64,000 nt of DNA from Eukaryota sp. TZLM1-RC (lineage: Eukaryota > Metamonada: BaSk clade). The notes under the pieces were generated by a model. That model saw only the letters and a program-made list of their open reading frames with translations. It had not been told where the DNA came from and ran no database searches. Of the stretch, positions 31,001 to 43,872 are shown piece after piece. The stretch covers positions 2,294,001 to 2,358,000 of the forward strand of contig JAUPSS010000002.1 in the NCBI GenBank assembly GCA_040285825.1, in the 5' to 3' direction. How positions within the stretch are numbered: position 1 is the stretch's first letter; every line of letters starts with the position of its first letter. The position numbers and the translations under genes were made by a program.

Positions 31001-34000
31001 TGTCCCAAACTCTTGTTGGTATTAACAATGCAGATGTTACCTTTACTAATGTTGATGTATTAGATTCACAATCTTCTGGCCATGTTGAATTAGCCAATTC
31101 TGACTTCAAAGCAACTGATGTTAAATTTAAGAATCTTGAAGGTAGAGTTTTTGACGCAAAGAGTGGTTCTCAAGTTGAAGGCTTAAATGTTAAAGTTATT
31201 GATACCACTACTAATAATGATCCAATGATGGTTACTGATTCTTCCACTATTGTTTTTAAACAAACTGAAATTATTAATTCTTGTGTAAGACCAGCTTTTG
31301 AATCTATTGATTCTACTATTAAAATTGATGACTTGAAGGTTTCTCATCCCAATACTTATAGTGGATCTTTATTTGATGTTTTCAGTGCTTCTGAATTAAC
31401 CTTAGATAACATCAATATTGTCAAGGAATCTTCTACTTCAACTACTGTAACTTGTTCTTTTACTGATCCTTTATTTACTGTTGATAATTCAGAGGTTACT
31501 TTGGCTGATTCCTCACTTATTGGTCATTTGTCCCAAACTCTTGTTGGTATTAACAATGCAGATGTTACCTTTACTAATGTTGATGTATTAGATTCACAAG
31601 CTTCTGGCCATGTTGAATTAACCAATTCTGACTTCAAAGCAACTGATGTTGAATTTAAGAATCTTGAAGGTAAAGTTTTTGACGTAAAGAGTGATTCTGA
31701 TTTTAATGGTTTGCGTGTACAACTTTTAAATATTGATACTCCATCTGAAGCTCTTTTGAAGACTTCCTTTAGTAAAATAACTTTGGTTGATTCTAAAATA
31801 CTTGATTCATCTGTTTTTAGATTAATTGATTCCATTTCTAGTGGAGAAACTACTTTAACTAATTTCGATATCATCAATCTTACTTCTTATTCAGGTTCAT
31901 TTATCAATGCTGATGACTCAACCTTGGATTTCACCAATGTCAAAACTTTAGGTCCAGTTGATTCTGATGGTAATGTTATTAGTGGATGTGCTAATGATGA
32001 ACCTCTTATTACCCTTGTTAAATCTAATGTTGATTTTGATGATGTAGTTGTTGTTGGTTGTCAATCTCAATCTATTGTTGCTACTGATTCTACTATTGAT
32101 TTAGAAACTGTTCTTGTTCGTGATTCCAAAGCCTCTGGCCATGTTGAATTAACCAATTCTGACTTCAAAGCAACTAATGTTGAATTTAAGAATCTTGAAG
32201 GTAAAGTTTTTGATGTCAAGAGTGGTTCTCAAGTCGAGAGTTCAAATGTTAAAGTTATTGATACCACTACTAATAATGATCCAATGATGGTTACTGATTC
32301 ATCCACTATTGATTTTAAACAAACTGAAATTGTTAATTCTTGTGTAAGACCAGCTTTTGAATCTATTGATTCTACTATTAAAATTGATGACTTGAAGGTA
32401 TCTCATCCCAATACTTATAGTGGATCTTTATTTGATGTTTCCAGTGCTTCTGAATTAACCTTAGATAACATCAATATTGTCAAGGAATCTTCTACTTCAA
32501 CTACTGTAACTTGTTCTTTTACTGATCCTTTATTTACTGTTGATAATTCAGAGGTTACTTTGGCTGATTCCTCACTTATTGGTCATTTGTCCCAGACTCT
32601 TGTTGGTATTAACAATGCAGATGTTACCTTTACTAATGTTGATGTATTAGATTCACAATCTTCTGGCCATGTTGAATTAGCCAATTCTGACTTCAAAGCA
32701 ACTGATGTTGAATTTAAGAATCTTGAAGGTAAAGTTTTTGATGTAAAGAGTGGTTCTGTTATTGATGGTTTGCGTGTACAACTTTTAAATATTGATACTC
32801 CATCTGAAGCTCTTTTGAAGACTTCCTTTAGTAAAATAACTTTGGTTGATTCTAAAATACTTGATTCATCTGTTTTTAGATTAATTGATTCCATTTCTAA
32901 TGCAGAAACTACTTTAACTAATTTCGATATCATCAATCTTACTTCTTATTCAGGTTCATTTATCAATGCTGATGACTCAACCTTGGATTTCACCAATGTC
33001 AAAACTTTAGGTCCAGTTGATTCTGATGGTAAAGTTATTAGTGGATGTGCTAATGATGAACCTCTTATTACCCTTGTTAAATCTAATGTTGATTTTGATG
33101 ATGTAGTTGTTGTTGGTTGTCAATCTCAATCTATTGTTGCTACTGATTCTACTATTGATTTAGAAACTGTTCTTGTTCGTGATTCCAAAGCCTCTGGCCA
33201 TGTTGAATTAACCAATTCTGACTTCAAAGCAACTAATGTTGAATTTAAGAATCTTGAAGGTAAAGTTTTTGATGTCAAGAGTGGTTCTCAAGTCGAGAGT
33301 TCAAATGTTAAAGTTATTGATACCACTACCAATAATAGTCCAATGATGGTTACTGATTCATCCACTATTGATTTTAAACAAACTGAAATTATTAATTCTT
33401 GTGTAAGACCAGCTTTTGAATCTATTGATTCTACTATTAAAATTGATGACTTGAAGGTATCTCATCCCAATACTTATAGTGGATCTTTATTTGATGTTTC
33501 CAGTGCTTCTGAATTAACCTTAGATAACATCAATATTGTCAAGGAATCTTCTACTTCAACTACTGTAACTTGTTCTTTTACTGATCCTCTATTTACTGTT
33601 GATAATTCAGCGGTTACTTTGGCTGATTCCTCACTTATTGGCCATTTGTCCCAGACTCTTGTTGGTATTAACAATGCAGATGTTACCTTTACTAATGTTG
33701 ATGTATTAGATTCACAAGCTTCTGGCCATGTTGAATTGGCCAATTCTGACTTCAAAGCAACTGATGTTGAATTTAAGAATCTTGAAGGTAAAGTTTTTGA
33801 CGTAAAGAGTGATTCTGATTTTAATGGTTTGCGTGTACAACTTTTAAATATTGATACTCCATCTGAAGCTCTTTTGAAGACTTCCTTTAGTAAAGTAACT
33901 TTGGTTGATTCTAAAATACTTGATTCATCTGTTTTTAGATTAATTGATTCCATTTCTAATGGTGAAACTACTTTAACTAATTTCGATATCATCAATCTTA

Positions 34001-34383
34001 CTTCTTATTCAGGGTCATTTATCAATGCTGATGACTCAACCTTGGATTTCACCAATGTCAAAACTTTAGGTCCAGTTGATTCTGATGGTAATGTTATTAG
34101 TGGATGTGCTAATGATGAACCTCTTATTACCCTTGCTAAATCTAATGTTGATTTTGATGATGTTGTTGTTGTTGGTTGTCAATCTCAATCTATTGTTGCT
34201 ACTGATTCTACTATTGATTTAGAAACTGTTCTTGTTCGTGATTCAACTGCTACTGATGGTCATTTTGAATTAACCAAAACTACTTTGACTATGAATAATG
34301 CCAATTTCCAAGGTCTTGAAGGTAAAGTTTTCAATATTAAAGATACTACTAAAGTTACTGGAACCAATGTTGATATTTCTGAC
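25024..34383 (+). CDS. Giant surface protein, segment 1 (signal peptide, beta-helix, first repeats)
   Basis: About 3,120 residues before the LINE. The first 22 or so are a signal peptide (LLLLFCIIVFSCC). Next comes a W-x-x-P-x-W cluster (DGFWDDPDMWDVGFVP), reminiscent of the N-terminus of bacterial and eukaryotic beta-helix proteins. Residues about 60-1650 have the short-period S/T/N-rich pattern of a right-handed beta-helix, with Asp/Gly-rich rungs around 27.3-27.7 kb. A CCGVSQRPCKTTAQIEN string near 29.1 kb resembles the PCKT segment that opens pectin-lyase-like domains in protist surface proteins. From 30.0 kb eight repeat units follow (types A, A, A, C, A, C, A, C), then the start of a B unit. 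The open frame runs 12 codons into the LINE to a TGA at 34419. Confidence 0.8.
30021..34383 (+). repeat. Tandem coding repeats, array part 1 (A and C units)
   Basis: Units start at the codon for Gly in SGHVEL: near 30021, 30549, 31077, 31605, 32136, 32664, 33195, 33723 and 34254. The spacing is 528 bp (type A) or 531 bp (type C). Type A is marked by VIDTTTNNDPMMVTDSSTID and NINIVKESSTSTTV; type C by GLRVQLLNIDTPSEALLKTS. Types B and C share their second halves (GSFINADDSTLDF, then GCANDEPLITL). Units differ by only a few percent by eye. Confidence 0.9.
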
Positions 34384-35278
34384 TTTTTTGGATCATCTTT
34401 ATTGAATTTGCACACTTGATTAAATTAAATCATAACTAATGGGACGACTATCATTAAACCAAGATTTCCTCTACAAAATCTTGATTTGCTTGCTGTCTAG
34501 CTAAAGCTTCTCTAATTCGATTGAAAAACCGCGGTAATCTATTAATAATGGCAAATTGAATCCGTGAACGCCATAAAAAAATATCAAATCTTTTCATTGT
34601 TTTTTCTTTCACCATTTTTTGGAAGTCATCCAAAAAAGTTTCTGCTTCAACTGATAATCTTCCATTTATCGAAAATGGGAAAGCAATAAAAACCAGCTGT
34701 GTATTTCTATCGACATTTGCATCTTCAATTTCTTTATCATATTTTCTATGTTTTTCTTTTGCTTTAAAATCCAGAGCAGCCACAGGATTAAGTCTTCTTC
34801 TGTGAACCAAAGTATCGTTTGCAACATTACATGAGACAAAGTCAACAATAGCTTCAGAATTATCAATCCAATCACAGTATACATCACCTCTATCATCAGA
34901 ACCAAAATTATTCAGAGAAAGTGTTTCCTTCAGCAGGGGCTCTTTGATACACGATATCCTTGCAGTTTGTGCCATATTGAAAACAGTGTCTCTAACAGCA
35001 TCATGTAATGAAGAACGATAAGTTATCAATTTAGAGCAATTTAGAGCATGGCGCAAAGTGAGTTGAGGTGAATTCGAACAAATACATTTTTCTTTTGATA
35101 ATAATTGGTTAATGGGGATGTTCAAATATAATCTCATTTTTGTTACAAATGCTTCATTAGTGGCACACAATCCAAATCTTCGTGGTACAATGGTTACAAA
35201 AAGTGAAGAATCTGACGCCTTGTTTTCACAAACACCCTTTTCCAATAACAATGTGTGAAGATCTTGATTTAAAACATG
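34384..35278 (-). mobile_element. 5'-truncated LINE family A inserted in the giant gene, 9-bp TSD
   Basis: The repeat bases ATTTCTGAC occur on both sides (34375-34383 and 35279-35287), and joining across one copy restores the repeat unit in frame. The left end reads TTTTTT, the reverse of a short A-tail, then the family 3' end. The minus-strand frame 35251-34454 (265 residues) is intact from LLEKGVCENKASD through the finger CICSNSPQLTLRHALNC and DDRGDVYCDWIDNSEAIVDF to FVEEILV. It includes the endonuclease-like domain but no reverse transcriptase. The intact frame and clear duplication indicate a recent event. Confidence 0.9.
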
Positions 35279-38200
35279 ATTTCTGACTCAAATTCCAATT
35301 CTGATGACTTAATTGTGATCAATAATTCTGAGCTTACCTTGACCACTGTTGATTTTTCTAATACTAAATTCAGCAACATTATTGATACCCAAACTTCCAC
35401 AATTACCATTACTGACTTTGATATTGTTCACCATGAATCTAATACTGGTTCATTTATCAATGCTGATGACTCAACCTTGGATTTCACCAATGTCAAAACT
35501 TTAGGTCCAGTTGATTCAGATGGTAAAGTTATTGTTGGATGTGCTAATGATGAACCTCTTATTACCCTTGTTAAATCTAATGTTGATTTTGATGATGTAG
35601 TTGTTGTTGGTTGTCAATCTCAATCTATTGTTGCTACTGATTCTACTATTGATTTAGAAACTGTTCTTGTTCGTGATTCAACTGCTTCTGATGGTCACTT
35701 TGAATTAACCAAAACTACTTTGACTATGAATAATGCCAATTTCCAAGGTCTTGAAGGTAAAGTCTTCAATATTAAAGATACTACTAAAGTTGTTGGAACC
35801 AATGTTGGTATTTCTGATTCAAATTCCAATTCTGATGACTTAATTGTGATCGATAATTCTGATCTTACCTTGACCACTGTTGACCTTTCTTATACTAAAT
35901 TCAGCAACATTATTGATACCAAAACTTCCACAATTACCATTACTGACTTTGATATTGTTCATCATGAATCTAATACTGGTTCATTTATCAATGCTGATGA
36001 CTCAACCTTGGATTTCACCAATGTCAAAACTTTAGGTCCAGTTGATTCTGATGGTAAAGTTATTAGTGGATGTGCTAATGATGAACCTCTCATCACCCTT
36101 GTTAAATCTAATGTTGATTTTGATGATGTAGTTGTTGTTGGTTGTCAATCTCAATCTATTGTTGCTACTGATTCTACTATTGATTTAGAAACTGTTCTTG
36201 TTCGTGATTCCAAAGCCTCTGGCCATGTTGAATTAACCAATTCTGACTTCAAAGCAACTAATGTTGAATTTAAGAATCTTGAAGGTAAAGTTTTTGATGT
36301 AAAGAGTGGTTCTCAAGTCGAGGGTTCAAATGTTAAAGTTATTGATACCACTACTAATAATGATCCAATGATGGTTACTGATTCTTCCACTATTGATTTT
36401 AAACAAACTGAAATTATTAATTCTTGTGTAAGACCAGCTTTTGAATCTATTGATTCTACTGTTAAAATTGACGACTTGAAGGTATCTCATCCCAATACTT
36501 ATAGTGGTTCTTTATTTGATGTTTCCAGTGCTTCTGAATTAACCTTAGATAACATCAATATTGTCAAGGAATCTTCTACTTCAACTACTGTAACTTGTTC
36601 TTTTACTGATCCTTTATTTACTGTTGATAATTCAGAGGTTACTTTGGCTGATTCCTCACTTATTGGCCATTTGTCCCAAACTCTTGTTGGTATTAACAAT
36701 GCAGATGTTACCTTTACTAATGTTGATGTATTAGATTCACAATCTTCTGGCCATGTTGAATTAACCAATTCTGACTTCAAAGCAACTAATGTTAAATTTA
36801 AGAATCTTGAAGGTAAAGTTTTTGATGTAAAGAGTGATTCTGTTTTTGATGGTTTGTGTGTACAACTTTTAAATATTGATACTCCATCTGAAGCTATTTT
36901 GAAGACTTCCTTTAGTAAAATAACTTTGGTTGATTCTAAAATACTTGATTCATCTGTGTTTAGATTAATTGATTCCATTTCTAGTGGAGAAACTACTTTA
37001 ACTAATTTCGATATCATCAATCTTACTTCTTATTCAGGTTCATTTATCAATGCTGATGACTCAACCTTGGATTTCACCAATGTCAAAAGTTTAGGCCCAG
37101 TTGATTCTGATGGTAATGTTATTAGTGGATGTGCTAATGATGAACCTCTTATTACCCTTGTTAAATCTAATGTTGATTTTGATGATGTAGTTGTTGTTGG
37201 TTGTCAATCTCAATCTATTGTTGCTACTGATTCTACTATTGATTTAGAAACTGTTCTTGTTCGTGATTCCAAAGCCTCTGGCCATGTTGAATTAACCAAT
37301 TCTGACTTCAAAGCAACTGATGTTGAATTTAAGAATCTTGAAGGTAAAGTTTTTGATGTAAAGAGTGGTTCTCAAGTCGAGGGCTTAAATGTTAAAGTTA
37401 TTGATACCACTACTAATAATGATCCAATGATGGTTACTGATTCTTCCACTATTGATTTTAAACAAACTGAAATTATTAATTCTTGTGTAAGACCAGCTTT
37501 TGAATCTATTGATTCTACTATTAAAATTGATGACTTGAAGGTATCTCATCCCAATACTTATAGTGGATCTTTATTTGATGTTTCCAGTGCTTCTGAATTA
37601 ACCTTAGATAACATCAATATTGTCAAGGAATCTTCTACTTCAACTACTGTAACTTGTTCTTTTACTGATCCTTTATTTACTGTTGATAATTCAGAGGTTA
37701 CTTTGGCTGATTCCTCACTTATTGGTCATTTGTCCCAAACTCTTGTTGGTATTAACAATGCAGATGTTACCTTTACAAATGTTGATGTATTAGATTCACA
37801 AGCTTCTGGCCATGTTGAATTAGCCAATTCTGACTTCAAAGCAACTAATTTTAAATTTAAGAATCTTGAAGGTAAAGTTTTTGACGTAAAGAGTGGTTCT
37901 CAAGTTGAAGGTTTAAATGTTAAAGTTATTGATACCACTACTAATAATGATCCAATGATGGTTACTGATTCTTCCACTATTGATTTTAAACAAACGGAAA
38001 TCATTAATTCTTGTGTAAGACCAGCTTTTGAATCTATTGATTCTACTATTAAAATTGATGACTTGAAGGTATCTCATCCCAATACTTATAGTGGATCTTT
38101 ATTTGATGTTTCCAGTGCTTCTGAATTAACCTTAGATAACATCAATATTGTCAAGGAATCTTCTACTTCAACTACTGTAACTTGTTCTTTTACTGATCCT

Positions 38201-41200
38201 CTATTTACTGTTGATAATTCAGCGGTTACTTTGGCTGATTCCTCACTTATTGGTCATTTGTCCCAAACTCTTGTTGGTATTAACAATGCAGATGTTACCT
38301 TTACTAATGTTGATGTATTAGATTCACAAGCTTCTGGCCATGTTGAATTGGCCAATTCTGACTTCAAAGCAACTGATGTTGAATTTAAGAATCTTGAAGG
38401 TAAAGTTTTTGACGTAAAGAGTGATTCTGATTTTAATGGTTTGCGTGTACAACTTTTAAATATTGATACTCCATCTGAAGCTCTTTTGAAGACTTCCTTT
38501 AGTAAAATAACTTTGGTTGATTCTAAAATACTTGATTCATCTGTTTTTAGATTAATTGATTCCATTTCTAGTGGAGAAACTACTTTAACTAATTTCGATA
38601 TCATCAATCTTACTTCTTATTCAGGGTCATTTATCAATGCTGATGACTCAACCTTGGATTTCACCAATGTCAAAACTTTAGGTCCAGTTGATTCTGATGG
38701 TAAAGTTATTAGTGGATGTGCTAATGATGAACCTCTTATTACCCTTGTTAAATCTAATGTTGATTTTGATGATGTAGTTGTTGTTGGTTGTCAATCTCAA
38801 TCTATTGTTGCTACTGATTCTACTATTGATTTAGAAACTGTTCTTGTTCGTGATTCAACTGCTACTGATGGTCACTTTGAATTAACCAAAACTAATTTGA
38901 CTATGAATAATGCCAATTTCCAAGGTCTTGAAGGTAAAGTTTTCAATATTAAAGATACTACTAAAGTTACTGGAACCAATGTTGGTATTTCTTACTCAAA
39001 TTCCAATTCTGATGACTTAATTGTGATCAATAATTCTGAGCTTACCTTGACCACTGTTGACCTTTCTGATACTAAATTCAGCAACATTATTGATTCCAAA
39101 ACTTCCACAATTACCATTACTGACTTTGATATTGTTCACCATGAATCTAATACTGGTTCATTTATCGATGCTGATGACTCAACCTTGGATTTCACCAATG
39201 TCAAAACTTTAGGTCCCGTTGATTCTGATGGTAAAGTTATTAGTGGATGTGCTAATGATGAACCTCTTATTACCCTTGTTAAATCTAATGTTGATTTTGA
39301 TGATGTAGTTGTTGTTGGTTGTCAATCTCAATCTATTGTTGCTACCGATTCTACTATTGATGTAGAAACTGTTCTTGTTCGTGATTCAACTGCTTCTGAT
39401 GGTCACTTTGAATTAACCAAAACTACTTTGACTATGAATAATGCCAATTTCCAAGGTCTTGAAGGTAAAGTTTTCAATATTAAAGATACTACTAAAGTTA
39501 CTGGAACCAATGTTGATATTTCTGACTCAAATTCCAATTCTGATGACTTAATTGTGATCGATAATTCTGATCTTACCTTGACCACTGTTGACCTTTCTAA
39601 TACTAAATTCAGCAACATTATTGATACCAAAACTTCCACAATTACCATTACTGACTTTGATATTGTTCACCATGAATCTAATACTGGCTCATTTATCAAT
39701 GCTGATGACTCAACCTTGTATTTCACCAATGTCAAAACTTTAGGTCCAGTTGATTCTGATGGTAATGTTATTAGTGGATGTGCTAATGATGAACCTCTTA
39801 TTACCCTTGTGAAATCTAATGTTGATTTTGATGATGTAGTTGTTGTAGGTTGTCAATCTCAATCTATTGTTGCTACTGATTCTACTATTGATTTAGAAAC
39901 TGTTCTTGTTCGTGATTCAACTGCTACTGATGGTCACTTTGAATTAACCAAAACTACTTTGACTATGAATAATGCCAATTTCCAAGGTCTTGAAGGTAAA
40001 GTTTTCAATATTAAAGATACTACTAAAGTTACTGGAACCAATGTTGATATTTCTGACTCAAATTCCAATTCTGATGACTTAATTGTGATCGATAATTCTG
40101 ATCTTACCTTGACCACTGTTGACCTTTCTAATACTAAATTCAGCAACATTATTGATACCAAAACTTCCACAATTACCATTTCTGACTTTGATATTGTTCA
40201 CCATGAATCTAATACTGGCTCATTTATCAATGCTGATGACTCAACCTTGGATTTCACCAATGTCAAAACTTTAGGTCCAGTTGATTCTGATGGTAATGTT
40301 ATTAGTGGATGTGCTAATGATGAACCTCTTATTACCCTTGTGAAATCTAATGTTGATTTTGATGATGTAGTTGTTGTAGGTTGTCAATCTCAATCTATTG
40401 TTGCTACTGATTCTACTATTGATTTAGAAACTGTTCTTGTTCGTGATTCAACTGCTACTGATGGTCACTTTGAATTAACCAAAACTACTTTGACTATGAA
40501 TAATGCCAATTTCCAAGGTCTTGAAGGTAAAGTTTTCAATATTAAAGATACTACTAAAATTACTGGAACCAATGTTGATATTTCTGACTCAAATTCCAAT
40601 TCTGATGACTTAATTGTGATCGATAATTCTGATCTTACCTTGACCACTGTTGACCTTTCTAATACTAAATTCAGCAACATTATTGATACCAAAACTTCCA
40701 CAATTACCATTACTGACTTTGATATTGTTCACCATGAATCTAATACTGGTTCATTTATCAATGCTGATGACTCAACCTTGGATTTCACCAATGTCAAAAC
40801 TTTAGGTCCAGTTGATTCTGATGGTAATGTTATTAGTGGATGTGCTAATGATGAACCTCTTATTACCCTTGTGAAATCTAATGTTGATTTTGGTGATGTA
40901 GTTGTTGTAGGTTGTCAATCTCAATCTATTGTTGCTACTGATTCTACTATTGATTTAGAAACTGTTCTTGTTCGTGATTCAACTGCTACTGATGGTCATT
41001 TTGAATTAACCAAAACTACTTTGACTATGAATAATACCAATTTTGAAAGACTTGACGGACATCAATTATTTTACATCCAATCAAATTCAATTATTATGTC
41101 TTCAAATTTGATGTTCAACTCAATTAATTCAAACTCTTTTTCTTTTATCTCAATGTTTGAATCTGAATTTTACTTGGTAGATTCACTTATTGAGAATACG

Positions 41201-43529
41201 ACTGCCAAACATGTTGTTGAAGCTAAAGAATCAGAGTTAAGTTTCACCAATCTAACAATTAATGATTCTGTTTTCACTGATGAAGCTTTCTCGTTAGTGC
41301 AAAGTATTGTTGGAGAATTTTCTTATTTCGTCAATCATCATTTCAAGGCTACCAATATGGTTGTTTTACAAGATCAATCTTTTGTTAAATTGCTCAACTA
41401 TATTGTTTCTCCTCATGTAAATTATAGAAATTCTTTGGTTATTGCAAAAGATTCCATTGTTGAATTAGAAAACTTTTTAGCTCTTGGCAAAGTTTATTCG
41501 GAAACTGGCAGTTTAATTCAAGACTGTACCAACCTTGGCCCTATTTTGTTCTTGACAAGAACTGATTTGAAGATGAATAATGTGGATCTCGTTGGTTGTA
41601 CTGCTCAGAGTTTAGTTGCTGATGATTCTCGTATTAACTTTGAAAATGTTACCTTTAGGGATGGAGTTGTTCAGGGTGGTCATGTAAAGTTAACACAAAC
41701 TGTGTTGGAAGGAAATTCACTTGTAATTAATAACCTTGTTGGTAAAATTTTTGACATTGAACAGAATAGTGAAGGTATCTTAGTCAATGTTGATATTTCT
41801 GATTCAAATTCCAATTCTGATGACTTAATTGTGATCAATAATTCTGATCTTACCTTGACCAATGTTGACCTTTCTAATACTAAATTCAGCAACATTATTG
41901 AATCTGAAAGTTCCACAATTACCATTACTGACTTTGATATTGTTCACCATGAATCTAATACTGGCTCATTTATCAATGCTGATGATTCAACCTTGGATTT
42001 CACCAATGTCAAAACTTTAGGTCCAGTTGATTCAGATGGTAAAGTTATTAGCGGATGTGCTAATGATGAACCTCTTATTACCCTTGTTAAATCTAATGTT
42101 GATTTTTATGATGTAGTTGTTGTTGGTTGTCAATCTCAATCTATTGTTGCTACTGATTCTACTATTGATTTAGAAACTGTTCTTGTTCGTGATTCAACTG
42201 CTACTGATGGTCACTTTGAATTAACCAAAACTACTTTGACTATGAATAATGCCAATTTCCAAGGTCTTGAAGGTAAAGTTTTCAATATTAAAGATACTGC
42301 TAAAGTTACTGGAACCAATGTTGATATTTCTGATTCAAATTCCAATTCTGATGACTTAATTGTGATCAATAATTCTGATCTTACCTTGACCAATGTTGAC
42401 CTTTCTGATACTAAATTCAGCAACATTATTGATACCAAAACTTCCACAATTACCATTACTGACTTTGATATTGTTCACCATGAATCTAATACTGGCTCAT
42501 TTATCAATGCTGATGACTCAACCTTGGATTTCATCAAAGTCAAAACTTTAGGTCCAGTTGATTCTGATGGTAAAGTTATTAGTGGATGTGCTAATGATGA
42601 ACCTCTTATGACCCTTGTTAAATCTAATGTTGATTTTGATGATGTAGTTGTTGTTGGTTGTCAATCTCAATCTATTGTTGCTACTGATTCTACTATTGAT
42701 TTAGAAACTGTTCTTGTTCGTGATTCAACTGCTACTGATGGTCATTTTGAATTAACCAAAACTACTTTGACTATGAATAATGCCAATTTCCAAGGTCTTG
42801 AAGGTAAAGTTATCAATATTAAAGATACTACTAAAGTTACTGGAACCAATGTTGATATTTCTGATTCAAATTCCAATTTTGATGACTTATTTGTGATCAA
42901 TAATTCTGAGCTTACCTTGACCACTGTTGACCTTTCTGATACTAAATTCAGCAACATTATTGATACCAAAACTTCCACAATTACCATTACTGACTTTGAT
43001 ATTGTTCACCATGAATCTAATACTGGTTCATTTATCAATGCTGATGACTCAACCTTGGATTTCACCAATGTCAAAACTTTAGGTCCAGTTGATTCTGATG
43101 GTAAAGTTATTAGTGGATGTGCTAATGATGAACCTCTTATTACCCTTGTTAAATCTAATGTTGATTTTGATGATGTAGTTGTTGTTGGTTGTCAATCTCA
43201 ATCTATTGTTGCTACTGATTCTACTATTGATTTAGAAACTGTTCTTGTTCGTGATTCAACTGCTACTGATGGTCACTTTGAATTAACCAAAACTACTTTG
43301 ACTATGAATAATGCCAATTTCCAAGGTCTTGAAGGTAAAGTTTTCAATATTAAAGATACTGCTAAAGTTACTGGAACCAATGTTGATATTTCTGATTCAA
43401 ATTCCAATTCTGATGACTTAATTGTGATCAATAATTCTGATCTTACCTTGACCAATGTTGACCTTTCTGATACTAAATTCAGCAACATTATTGATACCAA
43501 AACTTCCACAATTACCATTACTGACTTTT
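35279..43529 (+). CDS. Giant surface protein, segment 2 (repeats and divergent middle)
   Basis: About 2,750 residues in one frame, resuming inside the B unit cut by the LINE (ISDSNSNSDDLIVINNSELT) and ending at a single-base insertion in a T run at 43526-43529. Repeat units follow in the order rest of B, B, A, C, A, A, C, B, B, B, B, then a divergent stretch (about 41030-41790, with HQLFYIQSNSIIMSSNLMFN and VGEFSYFVNHHFKATNMVV) that keeps the beta-helix periodicity, then more B units. Every unit repeats the S-x-hydrophobic rungs of a parallel beta-helix, such as DSTIDLETVLVRDS. No catalytic motif is seen. Confidence 0.8.
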
Positions 43530-43872
43530 GATATTGTTCACCATGAATCTAATACTGGCTCATTTATCAATGCTGATGACTCAACCTTGGATTTCATCAA
43601 AGTCAAAACTTTAGGTCCAGTTGATTCTGATGGTAAAGTTATTAGTGGATGTGCTAATGATGAACCTCTTATGACCCTTGTTAAATCTAATGTTGATTTT
43701 GATGATGTAGTTGTTGTTGGTTGTCAATCTCAATCTATTGTTGCTACTGATTCTACTATTGATTTAGAAACTGTTCTTGTTCGTGATTCAACTGCTACTG
43801 ATGGTCATTTTGAATTAACCAAAACTACTTTGACTATGAATAATGCCAATTTCCAAGGTCTTGAAGGTAAAA
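43530..43872 (+). CDS. Giant surface protein, short segment between two frameshifts
   Basis: Between the T-run insertion (43526-43529) and the A-run insertion (43869-43872) the repeat continues in a third frame (FDIVHHESNTGSFINADDST ... NFQGLEGK). The protein pattern is unbroken, so these are simple +1 insertions in one ancestral frame, not separate genes. Confidence 0.75.

Noticed and set aside
25024-34383. Bacterial autotransporter or horizontally acquired bacterial gene
   Set aside because: The beta-helix looks similar, but there is no autotransporter barrel. The C-terminus has eukaryote-like GCC repeats and many membrane helices, and base composition matches the surroundings.
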